Assembly: GCA_902798545.1 (NCBI GenBank)
Contig: CADBWQ010000010.1
Span: 1 to 64,000, forward strand
DNA from: Oscillospiraceae bacterium
GTDB lineage: Bacteria > Bacillota > Clostridia > Oscillospirales > Oscillospiraceae
DNA: 64,000 nucleotides
Direction of reading: 5' to 3'
Both the position numbers and the translations under genes were made by a program. This document shows positions 16,846 to 25,238 of this stretch, one piece after another (positions within the stretch are counted from its first letter, which is position 1; each line of letters begins with the position of its first letter). The notes beneath the pieces were generated by a model, which was not told the DNA's origin, ran no database searches, and worked only from the letters and a program-made list of their open reading frames with translations.

Positions 16846-19800
16846 ATGAAAGTACAGGTTGAGAGAAAACCGACCGTGATTCCCAGTTATATTCCGGGAA
16901 AACCTAACGATCTTCCGTTCTTCCTGGAAAAAAAGCCGTATCAGGGGGCTACGGGGCGGATCTATCCGGTGCCTTTTATTGACAGCATCAGCAATACCCG
17001 CCAGGAGAAGACCTATGATCTGATCAAACTGGAGAACGATTATATCGAGGTTGAGCTTCTGCCGGAGCTCGGTGGAAAGATTCACGGGGCAACACAGAAA
17101 TCCAATCATTATGAGTTTATCTACAAGAATATTGTGATTAAGCCGGCTATGATCGGCATTGCCGGACCGTGGGTCTCGGGCGGTGTCGAATTCAACTGGC
17201 CGCAGCATCACCGGCCGACGACATTCATGCCGTTGGAAGCGACAATCCGGGAACAGGAGGATGGCGCTGTTACGGTCTGGATGGGGGAGGCGGAGCCTTT
17301 CAACCGAATGAGAGGGTGTGTCGGAATCACAGTTTATCCGAACCGCTCTGTTGTTGAAGCCAAGGTAATCATCTACAACCGCTCGGACCGACCGCTGCCA
17401 TTTATGTGGTGGAATAATCTGGCTGTCAGAGTACACCCGCAATACAAGGCAGGCTTCCCGCCTGATGTAGAATGGGGAAATGACCATGACAGACGGGCAG
17501 TCATCAGCTTCCCGGTCATGAAAGGCATTTATCACTCCGCACGGCCGTTCGACTATGGCGAGGGAATTGATGCCACATGGTACTCCAACATTAAGCTTCC
17601 GACTTCTGTGATGGTCATGAGGGGACAATCCGATATGGATTTTCTCAGTGGCTATGACCATGCTGCAGATGCCGGGACCGTAGCTTTCGCGGATCATCAT
17701 ATATCGACCGGAAAGAAGATGTGGACATGGGGCGACGGCCCCTTTGGCCATGCCTGGTGCGCCAACCTGACAGATAATGAGGATCGCTATATCGAGCTGA
17801 TGACCGGTGTATATACTGACAACCAACCGGACTTCACTTATATCATGCCGGGTGAGACAAAAGAATTCTCGCAGCTCTGGTATCCGGTCAAAGGCATCGG
17901 AGACGTGTCGAATGCGTCAGCGGAGGCAGCGGTGTCGATGCATGAAACCGAAGGAGAGCTGCATATTGGAACAATTACCACTTCTCTTCGTAAAGGAGCC
18001 AGAGTTTCTCTGAGCCTGAAGGGCGAGGTGTTCTTCAATGAAACTGCGAACCTCGACCCGGATACGCCCTCCGTTTGGAAAGTGCCGATGCCGGCAGGTG
18101 CGGACATCCATGATGTCCGTATGGAGGTGCGCTCATCTGACGGTGAAATCCTGGTTGCATATACACCGCCAAGGCACGGTAACAAGAAAGCTCCGAACGC
18201 CCGAAGCATCCCGCCACGTCCGAAGGATGTGAAATCGGTGGAGGAACTCTACCTTCACGGCGCCCATCTGGAACAGTACAAGCATCATACTTATGATCCG
18301 GCAGACTACTATCTTGAAGCGTTGAGACGGGATCCGAAGGATTACCGCTGCAATCTGGCGATGGGCAAACAGTGCATGGAGAAAGGTGATTTTTCAAAAG
18401 CAGAGAGTTATCTGCAGAAAGCGATCGACCGGATTCGCATGCGCAACGACAATCCTGCTGACACGGAAGCGCTCTACATGATGGGCAGGCTGAAGCGGCT
18501 GACCGGCAAACCGGAGGAAGCACTGGATCTTTTTTACGCAGCGGCATGGCAGTATCCATGGCGCAGCCAAAGCTATTACGAAATTGCCTGCCTGGAATGT
18601 GCCGGAGGAAAGCGTCAGGCTGCGATTGAGCATCTCCGTGCGGCGCTGGAGACCAATACCAAGTTTTTTGCTGCGCGCACGCTGCTGGCTTATCTTCAGA
18701 AGGACATTGCTGCCCTGAGACAGGTTTTGGAGGAAGCGCCGCAGGACAGCTATGCACGTTTCTGCCTTTTCCTCCTGAAGGGAAGACCGGTGGAAGAATT
18801 CCTTCTTGGCAGAAGTGAGGACATGCTGGATATCGCGCTGGATTTCAAGCGGGCCGGACTCAAGGATGAAGCGATAGCCGCGCTCTCGGCATGTACGGCA
18901 AAGAATCAGCTGATCCTCTATCATCTCGCCGCGCTTCGTGGAGAAACGGCAGAAGAGGGCAGCATGTATCTCTGCTTTCCCAACCGGCTGGATGATATTG
19001 CAGTTCTAAGTGTAGACGAATGGCGAGCGCAGTATTTGCTGGGATGTCTCTACTATGATCGCATGAACTATACTGCCGCTGCGGCCTGCTGGGAACGCTC
19101 CGGAGAATTGAACCCGGATTATGCTTTTACATGGCGCAATCTGGCGACCGCATACTTCGATCATTTGGGAAAACCGGAGCAGAGCCGGCCTGCATTGGAA
19201 AAAGCACATCGGCTTGCACCGGAGAATGCCAGAATCGTCTATGAGCTGCTTCAACTGTATAAAAACACCAATGTCAGCGTCAAAGAGCGGCTGGCATTTC
19301 TGGACGAGAATCAGAAACTGGTTCGTCAAAGGGATGACTGTTATCTTGAGTGGATCATTCTGCTGACCCAGGATGGACAGTTTGAGCGGGCGCGGGAACT
19401 GCTCCTCTCCAAACGCTTCAATATCTATGAAGGCGGCGAGGGCAAGCTGACACGACACCATGGATGGCAATATACTCTGATGGGACGGAAAGAACAGCTC
19501 GCCGGTAACCCGGAAAAAGCGCTTCAATGGTACAAAGAGGCGCTGGTCTATCCAAAGGACTACGGCGAAGGAAGACATTACAGCGCGCAGGAGAGCAACA
19601 TCTACTATTATACCGGACTGCTGTATGAAAGCCTCGGAGACAGTGAGAATGCGACAAGGGCTTTTGAGACAGCAGCCAATCAGCCTCCCCAGGTTACCGA
19701 GCTGCGCTACTTCACCGGCCTGGCACTAGAAAAGCTTGGAAGACCGGAAGAAGCCGGAGAAGTATTTCAGGAGATGGTCCGGACCGGCGACAAACAGATC

Positions 19801-20025
19801 GAGAATGCCGATCTCCCGGGATACTTTGGCGTCGGTATGTCGGCACCGCTTCCCTATGAGCAGAATATCGTCCGACAGAATACCATCAACGCGTGTCTGC
19901 TGAAAGCGCTGGGAAATAAGGGGCTCGGAGATGAGACGGAATATCGGGAAGCGCTTCAGAAGCTGGAAGAACTGGATCCCACGAACTTCAAACTGAGTTT
20001 CCTGAAAATGCTTGGTGTTTTCTGA
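16846..20025 (+). CDS. DUF5107 domain protein with tetratricopeptide repeats
   Basis: The 1059-residue protein has an N-terminal DUF5107 domain (about 1-400; beta-sandwich with WVSGGVEFNWPQHHRPTT and FMWWNNLAVRVHP, reminiscent of carbohydrate-active mutarotase-like folds) and a C-terminal half of TPR helices (about 450-1040; repeats such as AMGKQCMEKGDFSKAESYL). No signal peptide is visible, so it is probably cytoplasmic. Clustered with a TRAP transporter and sugar-acid genes, it may act on a glycoside or sugar acid. No catalytic residue can be assigned. AAGGAGG precedes the ATG. Confidence 0.75.
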   Translation: MKVQVERKPTVIPSYIPGKPNDLPFFLEKKPYQGATGRIYPVPFIDSISNTRQEKTYDLIKLENDYIEVELLPELGGKIHGATQKSNHYEFIYKNIVIKPAMIGIAGPWVSGGVEFNWPQHHRPTTFMPLEATIREQEDGAVTVWMGEAEPFNRMRGCVGITVYPNRSVVEAKVIIYNRSDRPLPFMWWNNLAVRVHPQYKAGFPPDVEWGNDHDRRAVISFPVMKGIYHSARPFDYGEGIDATWYSNIKLPTSVMVMRGQSDMDFLSGYDHAADAGTVAFADHHISTGKKMWTWGDGPFGHAWCANLTDNEDRYIELMTGVYTDNQPDFTYIMPGETKEFSQLWYPVKGIGDVSNASAEAAVSMHETEGELHIGTITTSLRKGARVSLSLKGEVFFNETANLDPDTPSVWKVPMPAGADIHDVRMEVRSSDGEILVAYTPPRHGNKKAPNARSIPPRPKDVKSVEELYLHGAHLEQYKHHTYDPADYYLEALRRDPKDYRCNLAMGKQCMEKGDFSKAESYLQKAIDRIRMRNDNPADTEALYMMGRLKRLTGKPEEALDLFYAAAWQYPWRSQSYYEIACLECAGGKRQAAIEHLRAALETNTKFFAARTLLAYLQKDIAALRQVLEEAPQDSYARFCLFLLKGRPVEEFLLGRSEDMLDIALDFKRAGLKDEAIAALSACTAKNQLILYHLAALRGETAEEGSMYLCFPNRLDDIAVLSVDEWRAQYLLGCLYYDRMNYTAAAACWERSGELNPDYAFTWRNLATAYFDHLGKPEQSRPALEKAHRLAPENARIVYELLQLYKNTNVSVKERLAFLDENQKLVRQRDDCYLEWIILLTQDGQFERARELLLSKRFNIYEGGEGKLTRHHGWQYTLMGRKEQLAGNPEKALQWYKEALVYPKDYGEGRHYSAQESNIYYYTGLLYESLGDSENATRAFETAANQPPQVTELRYFTGLALEKLGRPEEAGEVFQEMVRTGDKQIENADLPGYFGVGMSAPLPYEQNIVRQNTINACLLKALGNKGLGDETEYREALQKLEELDPTNFKLSFLKMLGVF

Positions 20026-20047
20026 ACATAACTTAACAGGACAGAAC

Positions 20048-20084
20048 AAAAACCAGAGGGGATTAAAGTCTCCCTCTGGTTTTT
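20048..20084 (+). terminator. Terminator at the end of the TRAP/DUF5107 operon
   Basis: AAAAACCAGAGGG pairs perfectly with CCCTCTGGTTTTT. The symmetric A and T tracts would let it act in both directions. Confidence 0.93.
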
Positions 20085-20231
20085 CGGTTCAATTACAGGT
20101 CGGCCGGCAAAGTGCGAATGAAGGAATGCGCCATGTCGCAATTGCCCATGTGCACACAGTGAATATTGGCCGCTTCCATAGCAATCCGCTGCTTAGCAGC
20201 GATGGTGTATGGGGATAATTGTGCGCCCCTT

Positions 20232-20987
20232 TCACAGCTTGTTATACGCTTCATCTGATACCTTCTCCAGCCACTCGTTGGAGGTATTCTCTCCGCTGAT
20301 CTCAATGGCCAGATGAGAAAACCAGCTGTCCGCTGCCGCACCGTGCCAGTGCTTGACATTGGCAGGAATATTGACGACAGTGCCGGGCGTCATCTCCACA
20401 GCAGTCTTGCCCCACTCCTGATACCAGCCATGACCGCCCACGCAGATCAGCATCTGACCGCCGCCGGCAGTGGCATGATGAATGTGCCAGTTGTTGCGGC
20501 AGCCCGGCTCAAAGGTGACGTTGAAGATGGGGATCTGTGAAGTGGAGACGGGGGCAAGATAACTTTGACCCACAAAGAACTGACCATACGGGTTTTTCTC
20601 TCCAATGGGGAAGAAGATCGTGTTCTGGTAAGCGTCCCTCTCGCTATACGCCGGTTCGTCTTCGCTCCAGATCTCCTTGGCCTGACGGAATACCGCCCAG
20701 CCCTTGGGCCAGCCCACATACATGGTGGCATGAGTGATGATGGCGGCAATCTCCGCTTTGGTAACACCGTTGTTCTTTGCATTCTGCAGATGGTATCCCA
20801 GAGAAGAATCGGTGATACCAGATGCCATAAGAGACACTACGGTAATGATGCATTTCGTCTTGACATCGATCGCATCCTCATTCCAGACTTCACCAAACAG
20901 TACGTCGTCGTTGAGATGAGCGAACATTGGCGCAAATTCTCCGAGCTGATTGCGCCCGGCGGTCTGTGTAATTTTCTTCATCATCAT
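20232..20987 (-). CDS. Carboxymuconolactone decarboxylase-like / cupin fusion protein
   Basis: The 251-residue product joins an AhpD/CMD-like helical domain (about 20-105) to a C-terminal cupin (about 130-235). The cupin motif NWHIHHATAGGGQML with later KHWHG supplies the metal-binding histidines. The CMD part lacks the CxxC pair of the peroxidase members and keeps a single cysteine near 45, so peroxidase chemistry is doubtful. AAGGAGG is six bases upstream of the ATG. It follows the monooxygenase-like gene by 11 bases, so the two are an operon. Substrate unknown. Confidence 0.82.
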   Translation of the reverse strand: MMMKKITQTAGRNQLGEFAPMFAHLNDDVLFGEVWNEDAIDVKTKCIITVVSLMASGITDSSLGYHLQNAKNNGVTKAEIAAIITHATMYVGWPKGWAVFRQAKEIWSEDEPAYSERDAYQNTIFFPIGEKNPYGQFFVGQSYLAPVSTSQIPIFNVTFEPGCRNNWHIHHATAGGGQMLICVGGHGWYQEWGKTAVEMTPGTVVNIPANVKHWHGAAADSWFSHLAIEISGENTSNEWLEKVSDEAYNKL

Positions 20988-20998
20988 GCTTTCCTCCT

Positions 20999-21328
20999 TC
21001 AGAGTTTGATAAATTCCAAATCTTTTTCCGGCAGACCACTGTCGTCAGAGATAAAACGATCGACAGTCATATGCAGGTCATATTTCTCACGCAGTGCGGC
21101 AATCTGCCCCATCATGGCCGATGCGTGGTGTCGGTCAATGGCCGCCTGATCCCGCCACTGGTCGATCAGAAGGACGGTTTCGGGATCGTCCATCGGAAAG
21201 AAATACTCATAACGCAGATTGCCATCCTCCGCACGGATTGATGTCACAATACCACTGCGGACCATTTCTTCGGCAAAAGCCCGGGCACAGCCGTTCTTAC
21301 CGGTATAGTAAAGATTAAGAGTGATCAA
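20999..21328 (-). CDS. Antibiotic-biosynthesis-monooxygenase-domain protein (YgiN-like)
   Basis: The 109-residue protein matches the dimeric alpha+beta ABM fold, with YEYFFPMDDPETVLLIDQW and the family HHAS motif near residue 66. Members are quinol or heme monooxygenases or have no known activity. Start ATG has AGGAGG nearby. It is first gene of a two-gene operon with the CMD-cupin gene, suggesting a joint role in quinone or aromatic handling. Confidence 0.75.
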   Translation of the reverse strand: MITLNLYYTGKNGCARAFAEEMVRSGIVTSIRAEDGNLRYEYFFPMDDPETVLLIDQWRDQAAIDRHHASAMMGQIAALREKYDLHMTVDRFISDDSGLPEKDLEFIKL

Positions 21329-21509
21329 TGTAAACCTCCTGATTGTATCTTAATCATTCAGTCTTCCCGTGTTCCCTGACCACAGACGGAGCGATGTATT
21401 CAGGGAAACAACAAGGTAACATAATATAACAGCAATCTGGCATTGTGTCAATTTAAAATGCGAAAAGCGCCCGTAGAACAAATGCGTATATGGGGCTGCA
21501 CCAGATGCT

Positions 21510-22244
21510 TCAGCGCTTTCTGTTTTGAAGAATCGCATAGATGACACAGACAATGCCGCCGACGCTGCCTGCAGCGAACAGAAAGCTGCCCAGCGTTGCT
21601 TTTCCTCGTGTATCTATCATATTCAACAGATTGAAGAACAGGGCAAAATCAACACCGAGAATGATCAGCAGCCGGTTGCTGTCACCAATCAGTTTCTTCA
21701 CGGGTCTGGCTCTGAGCAGAAACGGAAGGGAAACCAGACTCAGACCAAAGAGCACCGCACTGGCAGCGATTCCAAACCAGTCCCCATGGGAATAGGTACA
21801 GACAATGCCGAGCAGGAGGATCAGGCTTGCACAGAATGCACAGAAAGTCCAGAACAGTTTGTCCTCCCGTACCAAGAGCGGGACAACGACCAGAGAAGCG
21901 AAAACACAAAGCCCTGCCATGACCACGGAAATCCAGCTCAGCGAGGGACGGACAAAAAGGCCTGCAGCAAGGCAGATCAGAATTGGAATCGTCAAGGAAC
22001 CGGATACCGCAGAGCCGACAATCGCCGAACGCCGCCTGAACTGACGGGCACCGTAAGCGAGGACGGATTCCCTCTCCGTCTGCAGTTCGTTCTCGATTCT
22101 GGTATCCAGCAGCATGCTGACCATATTCCGACAGTCCTGGCATTCCTGCAGGTGTTCTTCCACCATGTCGCGGCTTTTTTCACTGCAGGCCCTGTCGGCG
22201 TACAGCGGAAGCAGATCTCGAATCACATCACATTCGTATTTCAT
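21510..22244 (-). CDS. Membrane anti-sigma factor with zinc-finger (ZAS) domain
   Basis: The 244-residue protein begins with an anti-sigma zinc finger: His31, Cys35 and Cys38 form HxxxCxxC, with extra cysteines at 5 and 20. About six hydrophobic helices follow (residues 75-240). It would hold the ECF sigma factor, encoded immediately upstream with a four-base overlap, inactive at the membrane until a signal releases it. Confidence 0.85.
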   Translation of the reverse strand: MKYECDVIRDLLPLYADRACSEKSRDMVEEHLQECQDCRNMVSMLLDTRIENELQTERESVLAYGARQFRRRSAIVGSAVSGSLTIPILICLAAGLFVRPSLSWISVVMAGLCVFASLVVVPLLVREDKLFWTFCAFCASLILLLGIVCTYSHGDWFGIAASAVLFGLSLVSLPFLLRARPVKKLIGDSNRLLIILGVDFALFFNLLNMIDTRGKATLGSFLFAAGSVGGIVCVIYAILQNRKR

Positions 22245-22729
22245 TTGTTCTCCATCCTTTCCTGTAATTTGAGCCTGGCACGGTGATATGTGACACGGGC
22301 CCAGTTTTCCGTCTTCGCGAAAATTGTTCCTATCTCCCGGAAGCTGAGTTCGCCGAATACACGCAGCTCGAAGACTTCTCGATATGGTTCTTCCAGTGCA
22401 TGCAGCGCCATATGGATTCGAAATGAGCTGTCCCGATCGGACAGTTCCTGCTCCATCCCCGTGCCGGTTTCGGGCATCTCCGCGGGAAAGGGAGTATGCC
22501 TGCTGCGGCGCTTCTGTTCATCCAGAAAAAAGTTCTTCGCAATCGCACAGAGCCAGGTCACTTCGTCTGAATCTCCGCGGAAGCTGTTCCGATGGGAAAT
22601 GGCGCGGAACATGGTCTCCTGTGTAATCTCTTCTGCTTCCATCCGATCTCCGGTCAGCGTCATCGCATAGGAAAAAACACGCATGTAATAGGACTCATAC
22701 AGTTTTTCACTGCTGCTGTTTTGTGCCAC
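22241..22729 (-). CDS. ECF-type RNA polymerase sigma factor
   Basis: The 162-residue protein has sigma region 2 (EAEEITQETMFRAI) and region 4 (LSFREIGTIFAKTENWARVTYHRAR) and no regions 1 or 3, the ECF layout. The start is a GTG with the strong site AAGGAGGTG six bases upstream. A longer TTG reading at 22759 would begin inside the -10 element of the gene's own promoter. Its stop overlaps the anti-sigma start (ATGA). Target genes are unknown apart from probable autoregulation. Confidence 0.9.
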   Translation of the reverse strand: MAQNSSSEKLYESYYMRVFSYAMTLTGDRMEAEEITQETMFRAISHRNSFRGDSDEVTWLCAIAKNFFLDEQKRRSRHTPFPAEMPETGTGMEQELSDRDSSFRIHMALHALEEPYREVFELRVFGELSFREIGTIFAKTENWARVTYHRARLKLQERMENK

Positions 22730-22758
22730 AGTCTCACCTCCTTTTCTCAAATCCGACA

Positions 22759-22788
22759 ATTAGACTGCTGAAGAAGGATTTCGTTACA
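22759..22788 (-). promoter_or_regulatory. ECF-type autoregulated promoter of the sigma/anti-sigma operon
   Basis: On the minus strand TGTAACG (22782-22788) and GTCTAAT (22759-22765) are 16 bases apart. The AAC-containing -35 and GTC-containing -10 are the hallmark of ECF promoters, so the pair probably activates its own expression. Confidence 0.65.
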
Positions 22789-22901
22789 AACTTTTTCGAT
22801 TTTTTGATTCTGCCTGCCAGGAGAGATTATAACGTGGAGCGGAGCATTTTACAATAATGGTGATGAAGTTACCGCATTTTACACCGGCGGGAATACGTCG
22901 G

Positions 22902-22930
22902 TTGAATAGATAACGCATATCTGCTATACT
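22902..22930 (+). promoter_or_regulatory. Sigma-A type promoter of the nitroreductase gene
   Basis: TTGAAT (22902-22907), 17 bases, then TATACT (22925-22930). The nitroreductase start codon is about 85 bases beyond the expected transcription start. Confidence 0.6.
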
Positions 22931-23022
22931 GCGAAATATGAAACGGATTCCAACGGGATAGAGAAGCAATACAGCTCTGCAGGACGAAAAAACTGGTAAT
23001 CACATATGGGAGCGTGGCATCA

Positions 23023-23541
23023 ATGAAACTGACAGAAATCATCCTGAACAGGCGCAGCATCAGAAAATATAAGAATGACGAGATCCCGGAAGATAAACTG
23101 AGAAAGATCCTCCAGGCTGGACTTATGGCTCCGTCCAGTCAGAACAGAAAGCCGTGTGAATTCTATGTGATTCGCAACAGGGGGATATTGAAATCGCTTT
23201 CAGAGGCAAAGGCGATGGGAGCAGCGATGCTGTCTGAATGCAACATGGCAATTGCCGTGCTCGGAGACGGTGAGAAAGCAGATACATGGATCGAGGATTG
23301 TTCGATTGCACTTTCGTTTATGATGCTGGAGGCAGAGGAACAGGGCGTGGGCAGCTGCTGGTGCCAGATGCATTTGCGCTCATCCGCGGACGGAAAAGAC
23401 GCCGAAGAAAATGTGCGTGGAATCCTTCACATCTCTGCAAAGTATCGAATTGTGGGAGTTCTTGCACTGGGAATACCGGAACAGAAACCCAGCCCCCATT
23501 CTCCGGATGAGGCCGACTGGAACAAGGTTCATTATTTTTAA
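23023..23541 (+). CDS. Nitroreductase-family flavoprotein
   Basis: The 172-residue product has the family N-terminus (NRRSIRKYKNDEIPEDKL at about 8-25) with the FMN phosphate-binding RRSIRKY and the APSSQNRKP loop. It is short for the family. It likely reduces nitro compounds, quinones or flavins with NAD(P)H. The ATG at 23023 was chosen because GGGAG lies ten bases upstream; a GTG three codons earlier abuts that site. Confidence 0.88.
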   Translation: MKLTEIILNRRSIRKYKNDEIPEDKLRKILQAGLMAPSSQNRKPCEFYVIRNRGILKSLSEAKAMGAAMLSECNMAIAVLGDGEKADTWIEDCSIALSFMMLEAEEQGVGSCWCQMHLRSSADGKDAEENVRGILHISAKYRIVGVLALGIPEQKPSPHSPDEADWNKVHYF

Positions 23542-23572
23542 CGAACAGAACGGCCATAATGATCAAATCTGC

Positions 23573-23601
23573 TTGTTATGTTCAGACCCGTATGATATAG
23601 T
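23573..23601 (+). promoter_or_regulatory. Sigma-A type promoter of the DMT transporter gene
   Basis: TTGTTA (23573-23578), 17 bases, then TATAGT (23596-23601). Transcription would start near 23608, which argues against translation from 23610 and for the internal ATG at 23673. Confidence 0.55.
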
Positions 23602-23672
23602 ATAGCCGGATGGGAAACCGGGAGCTTCAACTGATATATGCGATCTATGAGGAATACGGGGAAGTCATAAAG

Positions 23673-24551
23673 ATGAACACGCACAGCAAAACAAATGACA
23701 GGACAGAGCGGATCGGGATATTCTACGGCATCTATGTCCTGGCAATGCTGATTTTCGGTACCAACGGCTATCTGGTGGCGCATATATCAATCCAGAGCAG
23801 CCAGATCGTGCTCCTGCGCACCTTGATTGGTGGAACCCTGCTGACAGTGCTGGTTTTTCTGCGCGGCGGTTTTGACCGGGAGGCGATACGCGCCGAATGG
23901 AAAACACTGATCCTGGGCGGAATGGCACTTGGATTGAACTGGGTAGCCCTGTTCGAAGCATACCGCCTTCTGAATGTCAGTCTTGCCACGCTGATCTATT
24001 ACGCAGGACCGATGCTGGTGCTGTTGTTTTCTCCGCTGCTGCTGCATGAGAAACTCACGGCATGGAAGTTGGGCGCGGTGATTGTTGTGGCTGGCGGACT
24101 CGTGTGCATCAGCGGGAGCATTGCGCTGAGCGGGATGAATTCAGTCGGTCTCCTGACAGCGGCGGCCTCAGCGCTGTTTTATGCATCACTGATCGTCTTC
24201 AACAAGCGTATTGTCCGCACGCCCGGACTGCAGACGGCGGGAATTGAGCTGGATGTCGCTTTCGTGGTGGTCCTGATCTATCTGCTGCTCACAGCCGGCC
24301 TTCCTCATCCTGTGGCTGCGGACCTCCCGTATATCGCGGTGATCGGACTGGTGAATACAGGCCTTGCATATCTGCTTTACTTCTCCGGACTCCAGAAGCT
24401 CCCGGGGCAGTCGGTTGCGTTGATCAGTTATATCGATCCGGTGTCGGCGCTGCTGTTCTCAGCGGTTCTTCTGCATGAGGTCCTGACGCCGGTACAGCTT
24501 GTCGGCGCAGTTCTGATCATCGGCGGCGCAATGCTGGGAGAACTCAGGTAG
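23673..24551 (+). CDS. DMT-superfamily (EamA) transporter
   Basis: The 292-residue membrane protein has ten hydrophobic helices in two EamA repeats, the second starting near GMNSVGLLTAAASALFYASL. Such proteins export amino acids or other metabolites; the substrate is unknown. The start at 23673 has a weak ribosome-binding site (GGGGAAG). The in-frame codon at 23610 lies almost on the transcription start and has none. Confidence 0.85.
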   Translation: MNTHSKTNDRTERIGIFYGIYVLAMLIFGTNGYLVAHISIQSSQIVLLRTLIGGTLLTVLVFLRGGFDREAIRAEWKTLILGGMALGLNWVALFEAYRLLNVSLATLIYYAGPMLVLLFSPLLLHEKLTAWKLGAVIVVAGGLVCISGSIALSGMNSVGLLTAAASALFYASLIVFNKRIVRTPGLQTAGIELDVAFVVVLIYLLLTAGLPHPVAADLPYIAVIGLVNTGLAYLLYFSGLQKLPGQSVALISYIDPVSALLFSAVLLHEVLTPVQLVGAVLIIGGAMLGELR

Positions 24552-24633
24552 AAACAGGAAGACCGGGTCTCCGTTGTGCCCGGGTACAGGATCAGAAATA
24601 CTGATATCATATCTTAAAAAATACTTAAGACCA

Positions 24634-24689
24634 TCAGGCCGAGGAACGCAACATCTTGTATGTGGATTCGTCGGCCTGACTGTTTTTTT
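24634..24689 (+). terminator. Terminator after the DMT transporter gene
   Basis: TCAGGCCGA (24634-24642) pairs perfectly with TCGGCCTGA (24671-24679) across a 28-base loop and is followed by TTTTTTT. Confidence 0.8.
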
Positions 24690-24774
24690 CAATATCTTGG
24701 AGCCTCACAAAAGATAGTTTTTGTTTTGTTTCCAATTTTAGCTAATTTCCTTTATTTCTGTAGCTTATTTTTTG

Positions 24775-24803
24775 TTGCAAATACACAAAAAACGGATTAT
24801 GAT
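24775..24803 (+). promoter_or_regulatory. Strong sigma-A promoter of a small-protein transcript
   Basis: TTGCAA (24775-24780), 17 bases, then TATGAT (24798-24803) in an AT-rich setting. The transcript would run about 330 bases to the terminator at 25084-25140 and holds only one 37-codon reading frame. Confidence 0.65.
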
Positions 24804-24937
24804 CAGGGCCCAGCCGATAATAAGATGTGAAAGAAGCCATAAACCCACTTTATGACTGCAGAGTGAAGGCTGGATAAAGAAATAAGTCCAAAAAAGGAAG
24901 ATTCCAAGATTGATCGGAGAAGAGGAGGCTGAATCCT

Positions 24938-25051
24938 GTGGAAGAGATCATGACGAGAATCTTGCAGAACCAGCGCCTGACCTATGAACTGATGGCGGAA
25001 CTGTTCGGAGAAGGGCCTATTGAACTGCTTACGAGGGACGAAGATAACTGA
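24938..25051 (+). CDS. Small protein of 37 residues
   Basis: A GTG-started frame reads VEEIMTRILQNQRL and ends in LLTRDEDN. AGGAGG (24923-24928) is nine bases upstream, and the gene has its own promoter and terminator. The sequence is amphipathic and acidic at the end, without a membrane helix. It is not recognised. The same transcript could be a regulatory RNA with a short coding part. Confidence 0.5.
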   Translation: MEEIMTRILQNQRLTYELMAELFGEGPIELLTRDEDN

Positions 25052-25083
25052 AAACAGATGAACAGACGAATTGAATACGAAGT

Positions 25084-25140
25084 GGCATCAAAGAAGAGCT
25101 GCTTTTCAGAGTGGCAGATTCTTTGATGCCGCCTTTTTTT
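25084..25140 (+). terminator. Terminator of the small-protein transcript
   Basis: GGCATCAAAGAA (25084-25095) and TTCTTTGATGCC (25119-25130) form a perfect twelve-base-pair stem, followed by GCC and seven T. Confidence 0.93.
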
Positions 25141-25153
25141 ATAACGGTTTCCC

Positions 25154-25182
25154 TTGTGACAGAAAAAAGAGTCTGATATAAT
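25154..25182 (+). promoter_or_regulatory. Sigma-A type promoter of the SDR gene
   Basis: TTGTGA (25154-25159), 17 bases, then the consensus TATAAT (25177-25182), about 50 bases before the start codon. Confidence 0.7.
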
Positions 25183-25238
25183 AACCTGCAGGAAAGAAGC
25201 GGAAATCAGAGAACATGGGTAAACTGAGAGGAGAGCGC

